A stretch of DNA of 64,000 bases from Cerioporus squamosus (Eukaryota > Basidiomycota > Agaricomycetes > Polyporales > Polyporaceae), in NCBI GenBank assembly GCA_022592435.1, contig JABYQS010000013.1, positions 310,001-374,000 on the forward strand, in the 5' to 3' direction. Each line of letters starts with the position of its first letter. Positions within the stretch are counted from its first letter, which is position 1. The translations under genes were made by a program, and so were the position numbers. Under the pieces are notes generated by a model, which ran no database searches, was not told the DNA's origin, and worked only from the letters and a program-made list of their open reading frames with translations. Below are positions 36,382-48,054 of this stretch, one piece after another.

Positions 36382-37040
36382 CTTGTTCGTTCCTACAGCT
36401 CCTTCACCTATATAACTTCCACTCATATCACGTCCTTCTGGCGTCGTTCTTACATCACCTTCTCGGGTCGTCTTCAGTCATGGACAGATTGACGGTCGGG
36501 CCGTCCTGAGTCGCACTCACACACTTCAGATGCATACTTCGAGAACGATCATCAGTTGGTCCTACGGATACATGCTCCTGATCGTGCTAATCTACATGAT
36601 GCGCCGTTGAAAGCACATTTTGAGGATTGTTGAAATCCGCCCAAGACATTCCATCCTCTGCTAAACCGTCCCCCAGTCGAGACGAAGACCGAGCATCCAT
36701 CATCGAGGTAGTCGACGACCGGACGCGACGTCCTCGCCTCGGTGCACCGCCATACGGTCCCCCCACCGAGGCCGCCGACAGATGCTGTCTGTCGCCCGCT
36801 GCAGGAGCGACGACGACAACGCGCATCGCCTTGATGTCGAGACCGTCGAGCAAGGGGGAAGAAGACCGGTGGCCGGCGCCGGCACCCACACGGCTACACG
36901 TTTTCTGCTTATCCGCCACACCACTGCACAACAATTGGGCCGATCCGCGACAGGACACCTCGTTGAGAGTGTGCTGATAAGTTACCGTAAAAACCGTAAC
37001 GCGGGCGCTGTTGAAGCGCAAGAGCACGCGCGTGTGTTGT
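36382..37040. other. Intergenic, no gene seen
   Basis: Stretch between the relic and the 3' end of MET6. Short frames on both strands near 36590-37040 show no motif. Confidence 0.35.
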
Positions 37041-39568
37041 TCACGCATACGTCTGGCGCGCCCAGCGGGCGGCGTTGACGAGGTTCACGAGCGACGCCTC
37101 GGTCTCAGCCCAGCCGCGGGTCTTGAGGCCGCAGTCGGGGTTGACGACGAGGAGGTCGGCGGGGAGGGTCGTGAGCATCGCCGCGATGCGCTCCTTGATC
37201 TCCTCCTCCGAGGGGACACGAGGCGAGTGGATGTCGTAGACACCGGGGCCGATCTGGTTCGAGTAGCCGTAGTGCTTGAAGGTGTTGAGCAGCTTCAGGT
37301 CGCTCTTCGACGCCTCGATCGAGATGACGTCCGCGTCGAGCGCCTGGATCGAGGGGAAGATGTCGTCGAAGTCGGAGTAGCAGAAGTGCGAGTGCGTCTG
37401 GAGAGCGTCCGTGACACCAGCAGTGGCGATCTTGAACGAGGGGAGGGCCCAATCGAGGTACGCCTGCCAGTCCGCCTTGCGAAGAGGGAGACCCTCACGG
37501 AGAGCGGGCTCGTCGACCTGCACGGCCTTGATGCCGGCCTTCTCGAGGTCGACGACCTCATCGCGGAGCGCAAGCGCGAGCTGCTTGCACTGGAGCTCAC
37601 GGGAGACATCCGCACGAGGGAACGACCAGTTGAGGATGGTGACAGGACCAGTGAGCATACCCTTCATCGGCTTGCTCGTGAGGCTCTGCGCGAAGCTGCT
37701 CCAGCGGACGGTGATCGGCTTGGGGCGGCTGACGTCCGACACGATGATGGGAGGGCGGACGTAACTGCAGGACATCATCAGAAATAACACGGCGACATTC
37801 TGGGCCAAAACTTACTCACCGAGAACCGTAGCTCTGAACCCAGCCGTTCTGGGTGAAGACGAAGCCGTCCAACTGCTCGCCGAAGTACTGAACCATGTCG
37901 TTACGCTCAGGCTCGCCGTGGACGAGGAGGTCGAGGCCGATGCGCTCCTGGAAGCGGACGACGTTCTCAATCTCCTTCTCGATAAACTTCTCATACTCGG
38001 CCACGGTGATCTCCTTCTTGTTCAGCTTGGCACGCGCCTGACGGATCTCCTTGGTCTGAGGGAAGGAGCCGATGGTGGTCGTGGGGAACTTGGGGAGCTG
38101 CAGCTGCTTCTGCTGAATCTCCTTGCGGACAGCGAAGGGGTTCTTGCGCTCGAGCATGTCGGGGGTGATCGCAGCAACACGGTTACGGACGGTCGCATCC
38201 GAGTTGCGCTCGAAGTCGCGACGCTTCTGGATCGACACACGGTTAGCCTCAACAGCCTCAGCCACCTTGGGGTCCTGAGAGCCAGAGAGGACAGACGCAA
38301 TGACGGCAACCTCAGCGGCCTTCTCAAGGGCGAAGGCGAACCAGTCCTTCTGCTCCGGAGTGAGCTTGTTCTCCGAGGCCAAGGTGACCGGTGTGTGAAG
38401 GAGGGAGGAAGAGGTAGCGACGACGATGCGCTCCTTGCCGAGGGCGTCAGCGGCCTTCTGGGCCAGCTTGAGCGCAGCCTGGAAGTCGGTCTTCCAGATG
38501 TTACGGCCAGAGACGAGACCAAGCGAAAGGACGAGGCTGGTCGGCTTGACAGCGGCGATCACATCGTCGAGCTGAGCAGGGGCACGGTCGAGGTCGATGT
38601 GGAGACCGGCCACGGGAAGCTTCGCAGCGAACGTCAAGTTCGAGTCGAGGCGGCCGTAGTAGGTGGTGAGGACGAGCTTGGGGGAGACAGGTGCAAGCTC
38701 GGCGTAGGCCTGGGCAAACTGCTTCTCATAGATGGAAGCGGAATCGAGGACAAGGACGGGCTCGTCGATCTGCACGGACTCGACACCAGCCGCCTTCAGG
38801 TCAGCAAGGAGCTGCTTGTAGATGGGCAGGAGCTGGCTGAGAAGGGAGATAGGCTGGAAGCCAGCGCGAGCCTCCTTCGCGGCCTTGCCGAGAGCAAGGA
38901 AGGTAACAGGACCAACGACAACGGGGCGGGTGGTGATACCGAGGGCCTTCGCCTCGTTGTACTCCTCAAGAGCCTTGTTGAAGTTGAGCTTGAACTCAGT
39001 CTCCTCGGAAAACTCCGGAACGACGAAGTGATAGTTCGAGTCAAACCTACACGCGTCAATCAGAAACGGATATCTCCACACGCTGACGAAAGCTTACCAT
39101 TTCTTCATCTCAGAGGCGGGGACATCGACACCCTCGGTCTGACGACCGCGGCCCATGGCGAAGTAGACATCGAGGGGAGACAGGCCCTTGCCAAGGTAAC
39201 GCTTGGGGATGACGTTGAACGCCGCAGAGTGGTCAAGGATGTGGTCGTAGAGGGTGAAGTCACCGCTGATATGGAGATTGGATCAGTTGGATGGTCCAGA
39301 GAATCTTAGGGTGACCTGAACGGACCTGGGGATGACATCCACACCACGCTCCTTGAGGCTAAGCCAGCTAGCCTTCTTGACATCGGCAGCAGCCTTGGTA
39401 AGCTCATCGGCGGAGAGCTTGCCAGCCCAGTAGGCCTCGACAGCCTTTTTCACCTCACGGTTGGCACCTGCGTTCAGGGAGGGTGAGGATCGTCTGCGGA
39501 GGCGAGTAGATCAGCGTTGGGGAGAACATACCGATGCGAGGGAAGCCGAGAACGCTGGAGAGCACCAT
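37041..39568 (-). CDS. MET6: Cobalamin-independent methionine synthase
   Basis: Five exons: 39568-39532, 39467-39326, 39265-39098, 39046-37820 and 37764-37041; 765 residues, the normal MetE length. N-terminal: [45 protein letters not shown]; middle: [21 protein letters not shown]-terminal: [25 protein letters not shown] and the zinc-binding [11 protein letters not shown] (His and Cys at about 651 and 653) with the last cysteine in [11 protein letters not shown]. It transfers the methyl group of 5-methyltetrahydropteroyl-glutamate to homocysteine without B12 in the cytosol. High GC and strong codon bias give long antisense open frames that are shadows. Three N-terminal introns are grouped at the 5' end, as expected for a highly expressed gene. 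Confidence 0.98.
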
Positions 39569-40565
39569 TCTGACGGATGGAAGGCGTGTGGGGAGGATGG
39601 TGGGAGGAGAGGGGGATGGAGTGAATTTGAGGGTGTCGCAGCGGTATTTGAGGAATTTTGCAGTATGGCGTGAGCGCTTGGAATTACATAAATGAGCCGT
39701 CTTGGGGCTCGATCAGGCAATCGTGCGCTTTATCGATGTTCTCTCTGAACCATCCAAAAACGCGTCTGGGGCGAGGCATCTTCACAGAACGAGCGGGGAA
39801 ATGTGTCTGAACTCTGGCGAACTGGCTGCAGCCTCCATCGAACATAGCAAACCCCGGAAGGAGTATCAATTCTGCGTATGAGACTCCTGCCATTCTCGGA
39901 TGTTTTCTCCCTCGGGAGCTCTACCACAAGCATACACAGGTATATCGTCCGTGCTTTCCGCGCATGCATTGTTCGGGCTGTTCCTCGCAGACAGCCAGCC
40001 AGGTGCGTTACACGTCGCGGGCGTGGGCGCGGATTGCACGATTCTGAGAGAGCCGTGGCTCGGGGGTGCGAAGAAACGCGCGATGCCACGTTAGGCTCAG
40101 CCTTGACAGGCGCAAGCTAGCTAGCAGCTGTTGCCGTCCGCGGTGGCAGATGGACGTCCTTCTATCGGTGAGTGCTTCCGGCGCACGGACATCGCAGAGA
40201 CTGAGACCAGCGCAGGTGCTCGACGTGCACGGTGCCCGATCAGGCAGGTCTCTAGCCATATACGGGAGTCATGACTTGACTCGCGCACCGGCTGCAGCGG
40301 GGGCGTCGAAGGAAGCCGAGCACTGCAGCTGTGGGCGAGCGTTGGGCGAGCGAATGGGAGGGCGGTCTGAACTGATGCCGAACACTATCGCTATCGACCA
40401 TCCCATCGTTCTTCCGCCCCGCCCCCAGCTGTCAGATGAGCACGGTCCAGGCAGTCCCTCCCCCGGTCCGGCGCACCCCGCACTCGCCTTCAAATACCCC
40501 TTCGCCTCCCTGGCCTCGCTGTCTCGTCCGACAATCCTCCTTTCTTCCCCTAGCTCTCCTCCAGC
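39569..40565. other. Divergent intergenic region, MET6 / XDH
   Basis: About 1 kb containing both promoters. Open frames on either strand are short or lack splice logic. The stretch before 40566 is C-rich like other fungal leaders. No regulatory site could be assigned. Confidence 0.4.
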
Positions 40566-42182
40566 ATGTCCAACAACCCCTCCTTCGTCCTCCGCAAGGT
40601 CGAGGATGTCGTCTACGAGGACAGGCCCATCCCAGACGGTACGTCCCGCGTTCTCAGCCGCATGACGTCGATCTCAGCGCTCATCTCCTCTGTGAAGTCA
40701 AGGACGACGAGGTTCTCGTCGCAGTCAAGAAGACCGGTATGTCCCCACGACAGCATTGAGTTTCCGCGTGCCCACTCTCACCCTCCTCACCAGGTATCTG
40801 CGGTTCCGATGTGCACTACCTCGTCGCTGGTCGCATCGGCGACTTCGTAGTCGAGAAGCCCATGGTACGTGCCTTCCGAGTGAGAACCCGAATCCGACCG
40901 TTCACACAACCCACACAGGTCCTCGGCCACGAGTCTGCTGGTATCATCCACAAAGGTACGCATCGCCTAGCTCTCAAGAGCACCTGAGCTGACCAATCCT
41001 ACAGTTGGCAAGAATGTCAAGAACCTGAAGGCGGGCGACCGCGTCGCGATGGAGCCCGGTGCGACCTGCCGCGTCTGCGACGACTGCAAACGCGGCCGCT
41101 ATGAGGTGAGCGACACCCCTCTATTGCGTGTCCAGCCGGGATCTCACGCACGCCTGCAGCTCTGCCCTGACATCGTCTTCGCCGCCACGCCCCCGTACGA
41201 CGGCACCCTCGCACGCTACTACCCCATTCCCGCCGACCTCTGCTACAAGCTTCCCGACAACCTCACGCTCGAGGATGGCGCGATGGTGAGCGCGCACCGC
41301 GTTCTCATGCACATGCTCCATCCCACTCGCTGACCCTACGTGCACAGATGGAGCCCCTCTCCGTCGCCGTCCACTCGGTCGCGAACATCTCGCAGCTGCG
41401 CGCGAACCAGTCCGTCGTCGTCTTCGGCGCCGGTCCGGTCGGCCTGCTCTGCATGGCCGTCGCGCGCGCCCTCGGCGCATCGCGCGTCATCGCCGTCGAC
41501 ATCGTGCCCTCCCGCCTCGAGTTCGCGAAGCAGTACGCCGCGACGGACACATACACCCCGCCGAAGCCCCAGGAGGGCGAGAGCCGCATCGCGTACTCGC
41601 AGCGCAACGCCAAGACGATGATGGAGCAGCTCGGGATCAAGGAGCGCGGCCCCTCTGCCATCGACCTCGTCGTCGAGGCGTCTGGTGCGGAGGTGTCCAT
41701 CCAGACCGGCATCCTGATCGCGAAGCACGGAGGGAGCTACGTTCAGGTGCGTGCCTTCGAGCCTACCCCCTGGCGCCTTAGCTTGGGTCCTCCGTAATGG
41801 GATGCTCACCAGACGCGGATCCTGCAGGTCGGCATGGGCCAGTCCGAGGTCCAGATCCCAATTACGAACCTCCTCGTCAAGGAGGTCAACTTCAGGGGCT
41901 CCTTCCGCTACGGCGTACGTCTCCCAGCCTCCCACTCGCCTCCCGCGCTATCCATCGTGTAACTCACACTTCTCCTCCCCGCAGCCCGGCGACTACCCGC
42001 TCGCGATCGCGCTCGTGAGCCAGGGCAAGATCGACCTGAAGCCGCTCGTCACGCACCGCTTCAGTTTCGAGCAGGCCGTCGAGGCCTTCCAGGTGACGCG
42101 CAACGGTAAGAGCCAGGACGGCAAGGCGGTCATCAAGGCGGTCATCTCTGGGCCCGACGTCTCCCCCGACGACCTCTCGTGA
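40566..42182 (+). CDS. Xylitol/polyol dehydrogenase (medium-chain, zinc)
   Basis: Nine exons: 40566-40638, 40698-40736, 40794-40864, 40919-40955, 41005-41105, 41160-41285, 41348-41746, 41828-41914 and 41985-42182; 376 residues. Catalytic zinc ligands: Cys in ICGSDVHYL (about 40), His-Glu in LGHESAG (about 65-66) and Glu in MEPLSVAVH (about 151). Structural zinc: four cysteines in [18 protein letters not shown] site: [13 protein letters not shown], and the Asp in IAVDIVPSR that selects NAD over [13 protein letters not shown] is typical of D-xylulose reductase. Xylitol dehydrogenase oxidises xylitol to xylulose; sorbitol or L-arabinitol specificity is possible. A decayed copy lies 0.9 kb downstream. 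Confidence 0.9.
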
Positions 42183-43055
42183 TTCGCCGGCACGGGCCTG
42201 GGCTGGCGCGAGTGTACGATGAAGGGCAACGGGGGTGTTCGTCCGCGAAGCAAAATATAGGTGTACAGTATCTTTGGGGGTCTTTGTGGGGCTGCCGCAC
42301 TTGGTACTGGGCAGCTTGTAGTGTCGTTTTGCAAAAGCAATACACTAGGTGATACCACCTCTTCTACATAGTCTCTGATCCGTCACGGCATCTGCGAGGG
42401 CTCCGCCAGTTCGATGAGAAGTTGCGCCGGGTGAGTGCTTCTGCGAATCATCGGTTCGCTGGGCTCGCTCACTTGCCACGGTCGACAGTGATAGTGATCC
42501 TGACCAAAACACCTGCTACAACCTGAACAATATAGCGAGAAGCATGCAGGCCGAGGAACTGCAGACCACACGAACGTGAGTTGCTCGAGACCAGGACCAC
42601 ACATATGATCAGCATACAGACGGTCCTCAAAGCCAGGCCTACATCAAGGACGATACTTTCCAAGAGTGGCGCCTAGTACACGAGACGTGACCCAAGATCA
42701 TCTCATTCACATTCTTCATTCTGCGATCATGGAGGGTCTCGGGAATGGCTGGAGTCGGGATCATGGGAACGCCAGTTTCGTTGCCAGTGTGTTGGGCTCA
42801 ACTGAAGCGCGGAGCACGGATCCGGAACGTGAGGCTGAATTTATGACCGCCACCATGAACCCTATTCATGCACCAGATACTTACGTCTCGTTTACCAGTC
42901 AGAGGAGCTCGGATTCAGGCCCACAAACCATATCCAGACACCGTAGCAACTCACCGGCACGCATACCCTCAGGCTATGCCATACCAGGAGTCTCATGACC
43001 CCCGCCTTTCCACCAGTGTGACCGCCTTCTCCCCGACCACCACGGCCTCCGCACC
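42183..43055. other. Intergenic between the two dehydrogenase copies
   Basis: It holds the 3' UTR of the intact gene and the former promoter of the pseudogene. No transposon ends or terminal repeats that would explain the duplication were seen. Confidence 0.4.
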
Positions 43056-44707
43056 ATGTCCAACAATCCGTCGTTCGTCCTCCGCAAAGTCCAGGATGTT
43101 GTCTTCGAGGATAGGCCCATTCCCGAGAGTAAGTACGCATGTTCCCCGTTGCCGGTACCATGACGTGGGTTCCAGCGCTCACCTAATGTTTACAGTCAAA
43201 GACGATGAGGTGCTGGTCGCGGTGAAGAAGACTGGCATGTCTTTAAGGCTCTTGATGATTGGGCTCCTTGGGCTTACTCGCACCGTGCTCGGGTTACCAG
43301 GTATCTGCGGTTCCGACGTGCACTTCCTCGTCCATGGTCACATTGGCCACGTCGCCGTTAAACAGCCCATGGTACGCCCCTCAGCGTCCGGTTGGACGTG
43401 AAGCGATGCCTATCTGCTCACACAATCGAGGCAGGTTCTCGGACACGAGTCTGCTGGTATCGTCCACAAAAGTACCCATTAGTCCCCGCGCAAGGAATAC
43501 ATGGTTACTGACGTTAAGCAATACCCCGATCCCAAGTCGGCAAGAATGTGAAGAACCTGAGGGAGGGCGACCGCGTCGCCATGGAACCAGGCCCCACCTG
43601 TCGTGTCTGCGAAGACTGCAAACGCGGTCGGTACGAGGTACTTTCAGCATTCGCTGTACCAGCCATCGTTATACAAGCTTACCCATTTCCCTTGCATAGA
43701 TCTGCCCTGACATCAAGTTCGCCGCCACGCCCCCGTACGACGGCACCCTCGCCCGCTAATATCCCATCCGCGCCGACCTCTGCTACAAGCTTCCGGACAG
43801 CCTCACGCTCGAGGACGGCGCGTTCAGGTGAGCCCGTTCCAAGTTCCCTGCTTAGTACAGTCCTGCTATTAACGCACACACGCGCAGATGGAGCCCCTCT
43901 CCGTCGCCATACACGCAGTTGCAAACATGTCGCAGCTGCGCGCGTGCCAGACCGTAGCAGTCTTCGGCGCGGGTCCCGTCGGCCTGCTGTGCATGGCCGT
44001 CGCCCGGGCCCTCGGCGCGTCCCGCGTCATAGCGGTCGACATCGTGCCTTCGCGCCTCGAGTTCGCAAAGCAGTACGCTGGGGCGGAGACGTACAGTCCA
44101 CCGAAGCTGCAGGAGGGCGAGAGCTCCCTTGCGTACTCCCAACGCAACACCCAGGCCATGATGGAGCAGCTTGGTATCGAGGATCACGGCCCCGCCGGCG
44201 TAGACCTCGTCGTCGATGCCTCCGGTGCAGAGGTCTCTGTCTAGACTGGCATTATGATCGCGAAGCGGGGAGGGACCTTCGTCCAGGTACACACGCTGCT
44301 CTCCATTTGCGGTACATGCTCACCTAAGTTCGTGAATTCGCATGTAGGTCGGTATAGGCGCAGTGGGCATCCAGATCCCAGCTCTGAGCATCCTCGCCAA
44401 GGAAATCACTTACAAGGGGTCCTTCCGCTACGGCGTAAGTTGCATATCTCCTGGCGTGTTTTGATACTCTGGGCTGATACGACCTATCCCTCTCTCCTCG
44501 TCCTCGCAGCCCGGCGACTACCAGCTCGCGATAGCCTTGGTGCGCCAGGGCAAAATCGACCTCAAGCCACTCATCACACACCGCTACAGCTTCGATGAGG
44601 CTGCTCAGGCGTTCCAGACGGTACATACGGGTAAGAGCGAAGATGGCAGGCCGGTCATCAAGGCGATCATCTCCGGGCCCGATGTCTCTCCTGGTGATTC
44701 CATCTAG
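43056..44707 (+). pseudogene. Tandem duplicate of the xylitol dehydrogenase, inactivated
   Basis: It has the same exon order and intron sites as the upstream gene, with closely similar protein: [66 protein letters not shown] and a C-terminus ending [12 protein letters not shown]. Zinc ligands are still readable. Lesions: TAA at 43757-43759 where the intact copy reads Tyr (LARYYPI); TAG at 44242-44244 where it reads Gln (VSIQTG); the second intron's donor is GC (43235-43236) instead of GT; the exon ending near 43827 is two bases out of register with the next. Several independent lesions argue for a true pseudogene rather than sequencing error. Confidence 0.9.
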
Positions 44708-45930
44708 TCCTCCGGGCTGTCTCAGGATGTGTGATGGCGCCGGCGGAGTGTATGGTCAGCCTTTCGGAAGTCGGATGCCTCAGTGTACAAGTACTCGTCC
44801 ATACACGATTGAGCTTTTTTACTGAACGTGCTGGGGAGCGCATACAAACCGTTATGAGATGAACTATTCAGAAGACGATGATCAAGACCCACTCACCACC
44901 TCGACTGTTATGTAAAGATGGCGTTGATTGCACCAGAGATCTACCGAAAACAAGTCGACCCCGCACGTCAGGATCACGCAGAAGTTCAGAGAGCATGAAT
45001 CGTAGATATGTTCGAATATGCGTGTACCTAAACTACGTGTTTGTATGTAAATCTTCTATCCAGTACCAACCACTTCCGACCCCACCACCACCTCATAGTG
45101 CGTATAAGCCACAGCCCAAAGCATACCATGCACATGCACACCGCGATACCGAACGCCAGCGGCAAGCCGCAATCATGGTCCGAGACTGAGACTGAGACCG
45201 AGAACAACGACTAGCGGCAAGTACGTATCCGGAACGCGATAGCAAGACAATCGACCAACGGAACAGACACGCGCGAATAAACAAAAAGCGTCTGTCGCAA
45301 AAGCATGGGACACAAGAAAGGAACGGAACGGTGGTGGCGTTGGACGGGTGAGGCCGGTGAGGCACGGCTGACCGACGACGGACATGGGACGTGCATGGAC
45401 CCTGGCCCAGGGCTGAGAATGACACTCCATGGGAGCCCCGGGGAACGCGCCATCGCACCGAGAAGGTTCGAGGTGCAGCATATACTACAGTGTAGCGTGA
45501 GTCTGTTTGCACGTCCGAAAGTGGCGCCCGGTATCGGACCACTGCTCCCGGTCCTACGAAGTGGTACCGGGGAATGTGCGCGCGCCGCGGCGGGTAGTCG
45601 TAGTGGTACTGGAGGAGGGAATGGTATACCCGTACCCGTGCGCCCTCCTACCGCACGGTGTGTGTCGTGGTGTAGGGAGAGAGAGTGTATGATCGTCCAC
45701 CGCCCCATCGATCTCCGGAGTCCCCGGATGGAGACTCCAACCTGGTGCGAATGCAAGCGCAGGCACCCGGCCCACCCAATATTACCCTCTCCCGCAGTCT
45801 ATCTCCCCACCTCGTGATATGAACATACTGTAGACATCGACTGACGTCCGATACGCCACACGCCGTCCTCCCATGCCGTACCCAATGGGTATCCGCGTCG
45901 CCTAGCGCGCCGCAGCCTCCAGAGAGCTTG
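44708..45930. other. Intergenic, about 1.2 kb, no supported gene
   Basis: Convergent space between the pseudogene and the GT32 gene. Frames up to 181 codons exist on both strands at 45200-45820 but overlap each other and show no motif. I treat them as chance. Confidence 0.35.
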
Positions 45931-47525
45931 TTAACACTCCGTGGATGACGAACCCTCGGAGGACGAGCTCCCTACGCGCTCATGGCTGTCGAGAGGCGGT
46001 ATCAGCCCCGCACGCGCTAGATCTGTTGCGTACCGTTGCTTCTCCGGCGGCAGCGACGATGACGACACGTTGTCTGCGCGTCGACGGGCGTACGATGAGC
46101 TTCGCGCATGCGGCGTGAAGGGAACGGCGTCGATGTCGTTCTGCTCGGGAGTGAGGAAGGCGGGGAGGAAGAAGAGGACACCACGCTGACGTAGCCTGCG
46201 CCGGCGTGAGCGAGAGGGCGTCGACGGGGGATGTTCTGGACCAAAGACGGAATCCATAACACGGTTGCTTGCGCGCCGGATGCGGTCGAGCATGGAACCA
46301 CCGGTGGTAGGGGTGTCCAGACCTGAAAAGTCGGAGGGGGCGGGGGAGGCAGATCGTGAGGAGTCGTACAAGGGAAGAAGTTGAACATCCTCTTCGTCCG
46401 ATACGCTCTCCCGCGGTAGCGCGATAGGTGAAGGCGGGTTGGTGTTGATGCCCGAGGCTGGCAGAGCGAACCAACCAAGGTCGAGGTACCACCGACCGTT
46501 CTTCTGGACCCAGCGTGGCATAAGGACCTCGTACCCGGCGATGCGCGGCATGCGAGACTTCTGGTTCGGTGCAAGAGCCATGCGAATGAGGCCGCCGACC
46601 AGGACAACCAATCCAACCCACATCAGAACCTTGCCCCACTTGCCCAGGAAGCCAATGAAGGCAGCGTCATCGGCATGCCAGCTGCTGCCATAGTAGTGGG
46701 TGAAGAACGAGTGGGGCGCTTCGCCCGGCTTCGCGTTCTTGCCGTAGAGGGACTTTGGGAGGATACGGACCTCGCCGCCAGGGTTCTCGGGTGTTGCGGG
46801 ATGGGCTGACGTCCATGCGCCATACTGAGCCGAAAGGAACATGGGTCCTGTAGAGAACATGACGGTGGGGTAGTTGAGGACCCAGTTGTAGTCGAACTTC
46901 ATGAGGTTGTGGATCGTCTGCGCGATGAAGGGATGGCCCTTCTCGGCGAACATGAGGTCGTTGGACACACCGACGGGTATCGTTCTCGGGAGGATGACAG
47001 GATGCACCAATAGAGGGTCCATCCGGCGCAGGCAGCCCATGTCGAGGTCAATGTACACGCCACCGTAGTAGTGAAGGACGAAGTAGCGGATAGCATCGGC
47101 ACGCTGGATGGGGTAGGTATACGCATCGAAGGTATCGAGGAACCAGTCGTAGTGCTCGGCAATGAACTCGCGGGCACTTGCGTCTGTCCACAGCTTGTAC
47201 TCGCTGGTGGGCCGTGAGGACCAGTCTGGGGAGATAGAATGGGGAGTACGCACTAGTCCGGCATCATATCGCGACAGCCCTGCGAGACGTTCGCCCACTT
47301 GGCTGGCAGGGTCTCCGACTTCCAGGTCTGGTGGATGATTCGCGGAATACGCTCGGGGATGGCATGCTGGGTGTCGTTGAGGACGAGGTTGACTTCCTCT
47401 TCGGTGATGTAGGCAGCGAAATCGATGGAGAGGTAGTAGGAGATAGACGAGAGCACGACGACGGTGCCGACGAGCACGGTGGCTAGTAGGCAGAGGAAGA
47501 CGTACACGGTCCGTCGTCGAAACAT
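45931..47525 (-). CDS. Inositol-phosphoceramide mannosyltransferase (GT32, SUR1/CSH1-like)
   Basis: Two exons, 47525-47254 and 47203-45931, give 514 residues. A signal-anchor helix (VYVFLCLLATVLVGTVVVLS, about 7-26) sits behind a short Arg-rich tail, as in Golgi type II enzymes. GT32 core: RIPRIIHQTWKSETLPAKW, YKLWTDASAREFI, RADAIRYFVLHYYGGVYIDL with the DXD motif at about 143-145 in DLDMGC, then HPVILPRTIP and SNDLMFAEKGHPF. A second membrane helix (VLMWVGLVVLVGGLIRMAL) and a long Ser-rich cytosolic tail follow. This layout matches the MIPC synthase catalytic subunits Sur1/Csh1, which mannosylate inositol-phosphoceramide with Csg2. OCH1-type mannosyltransferase is the alternative, less likely given the C-terminal helix. 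Confidence 0.88.
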
Positions 47526-48054
47526 GGGGAGCGGAAGGGAGGGAGGGTGGAGGAAGGAGGGAAGGATAGGAAAGCAAGGAGTGGACTGTACTGCTGGTGG
47601 GACTGCCGGACCTGCCAGTTTGCCAGGCACAACCAACGTCTGAGCGCACTCCTCCGAGTCCCTTTTTGGCTCCGCCCCGCAGTCCGTCAGAGGCTGTCCC
47701 ACCATGATTTCATTCCAGCCTCGTCTTGCCGGCCGCACTCCAAGACTGCTCTATATTCTCATTTTTCTCGCCGTCGTCGTCGTGGCCCTCGAAAAATCAT
47801 CCGGCGAGCTGTGGTGATGTCCAGGTGTTGGCATCCGACGCGAACGCTTCTAGCCGGCGCTTACGCGCCTCGGCAGTCGCTCTTGACCGAATCTTGATCG
47901 CATGAATACGCGCGCCTTACCCATATGTGGAAACACACTGCTACCAGCTCCGCCGGCTGCGCAGAGACCCCTCCGCCCGGATTCGCATACCTCGGCGCAC
48001 TCGCAGCACGATGTGCGCTATTGCACGCCATGAACTCGTCCAGTGAGAGAAAAT
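47526..48054. other. Intergenic, no gene seen
   Basis: Promoter of the GT32 gene and 3' region of the SWT1-like gene. No motif recognised. Confidence 0.4.

Noticed and set aside
37918..39309. 463-codon open frame on the plus strand
   Set aside because: It is antisense to MET6, whose GC-rich biased codons keep the opposite frame open; the sequence is Asp/Glu/Arg/Leu-rich without motifs.
45200..45820. Several overlapping open frames downstream of the dehydrogenase pseudogene
   Set aside because: Frames on both strands are of similar length with Arg/Pro/Ser-rich composition and no splice or domain support.
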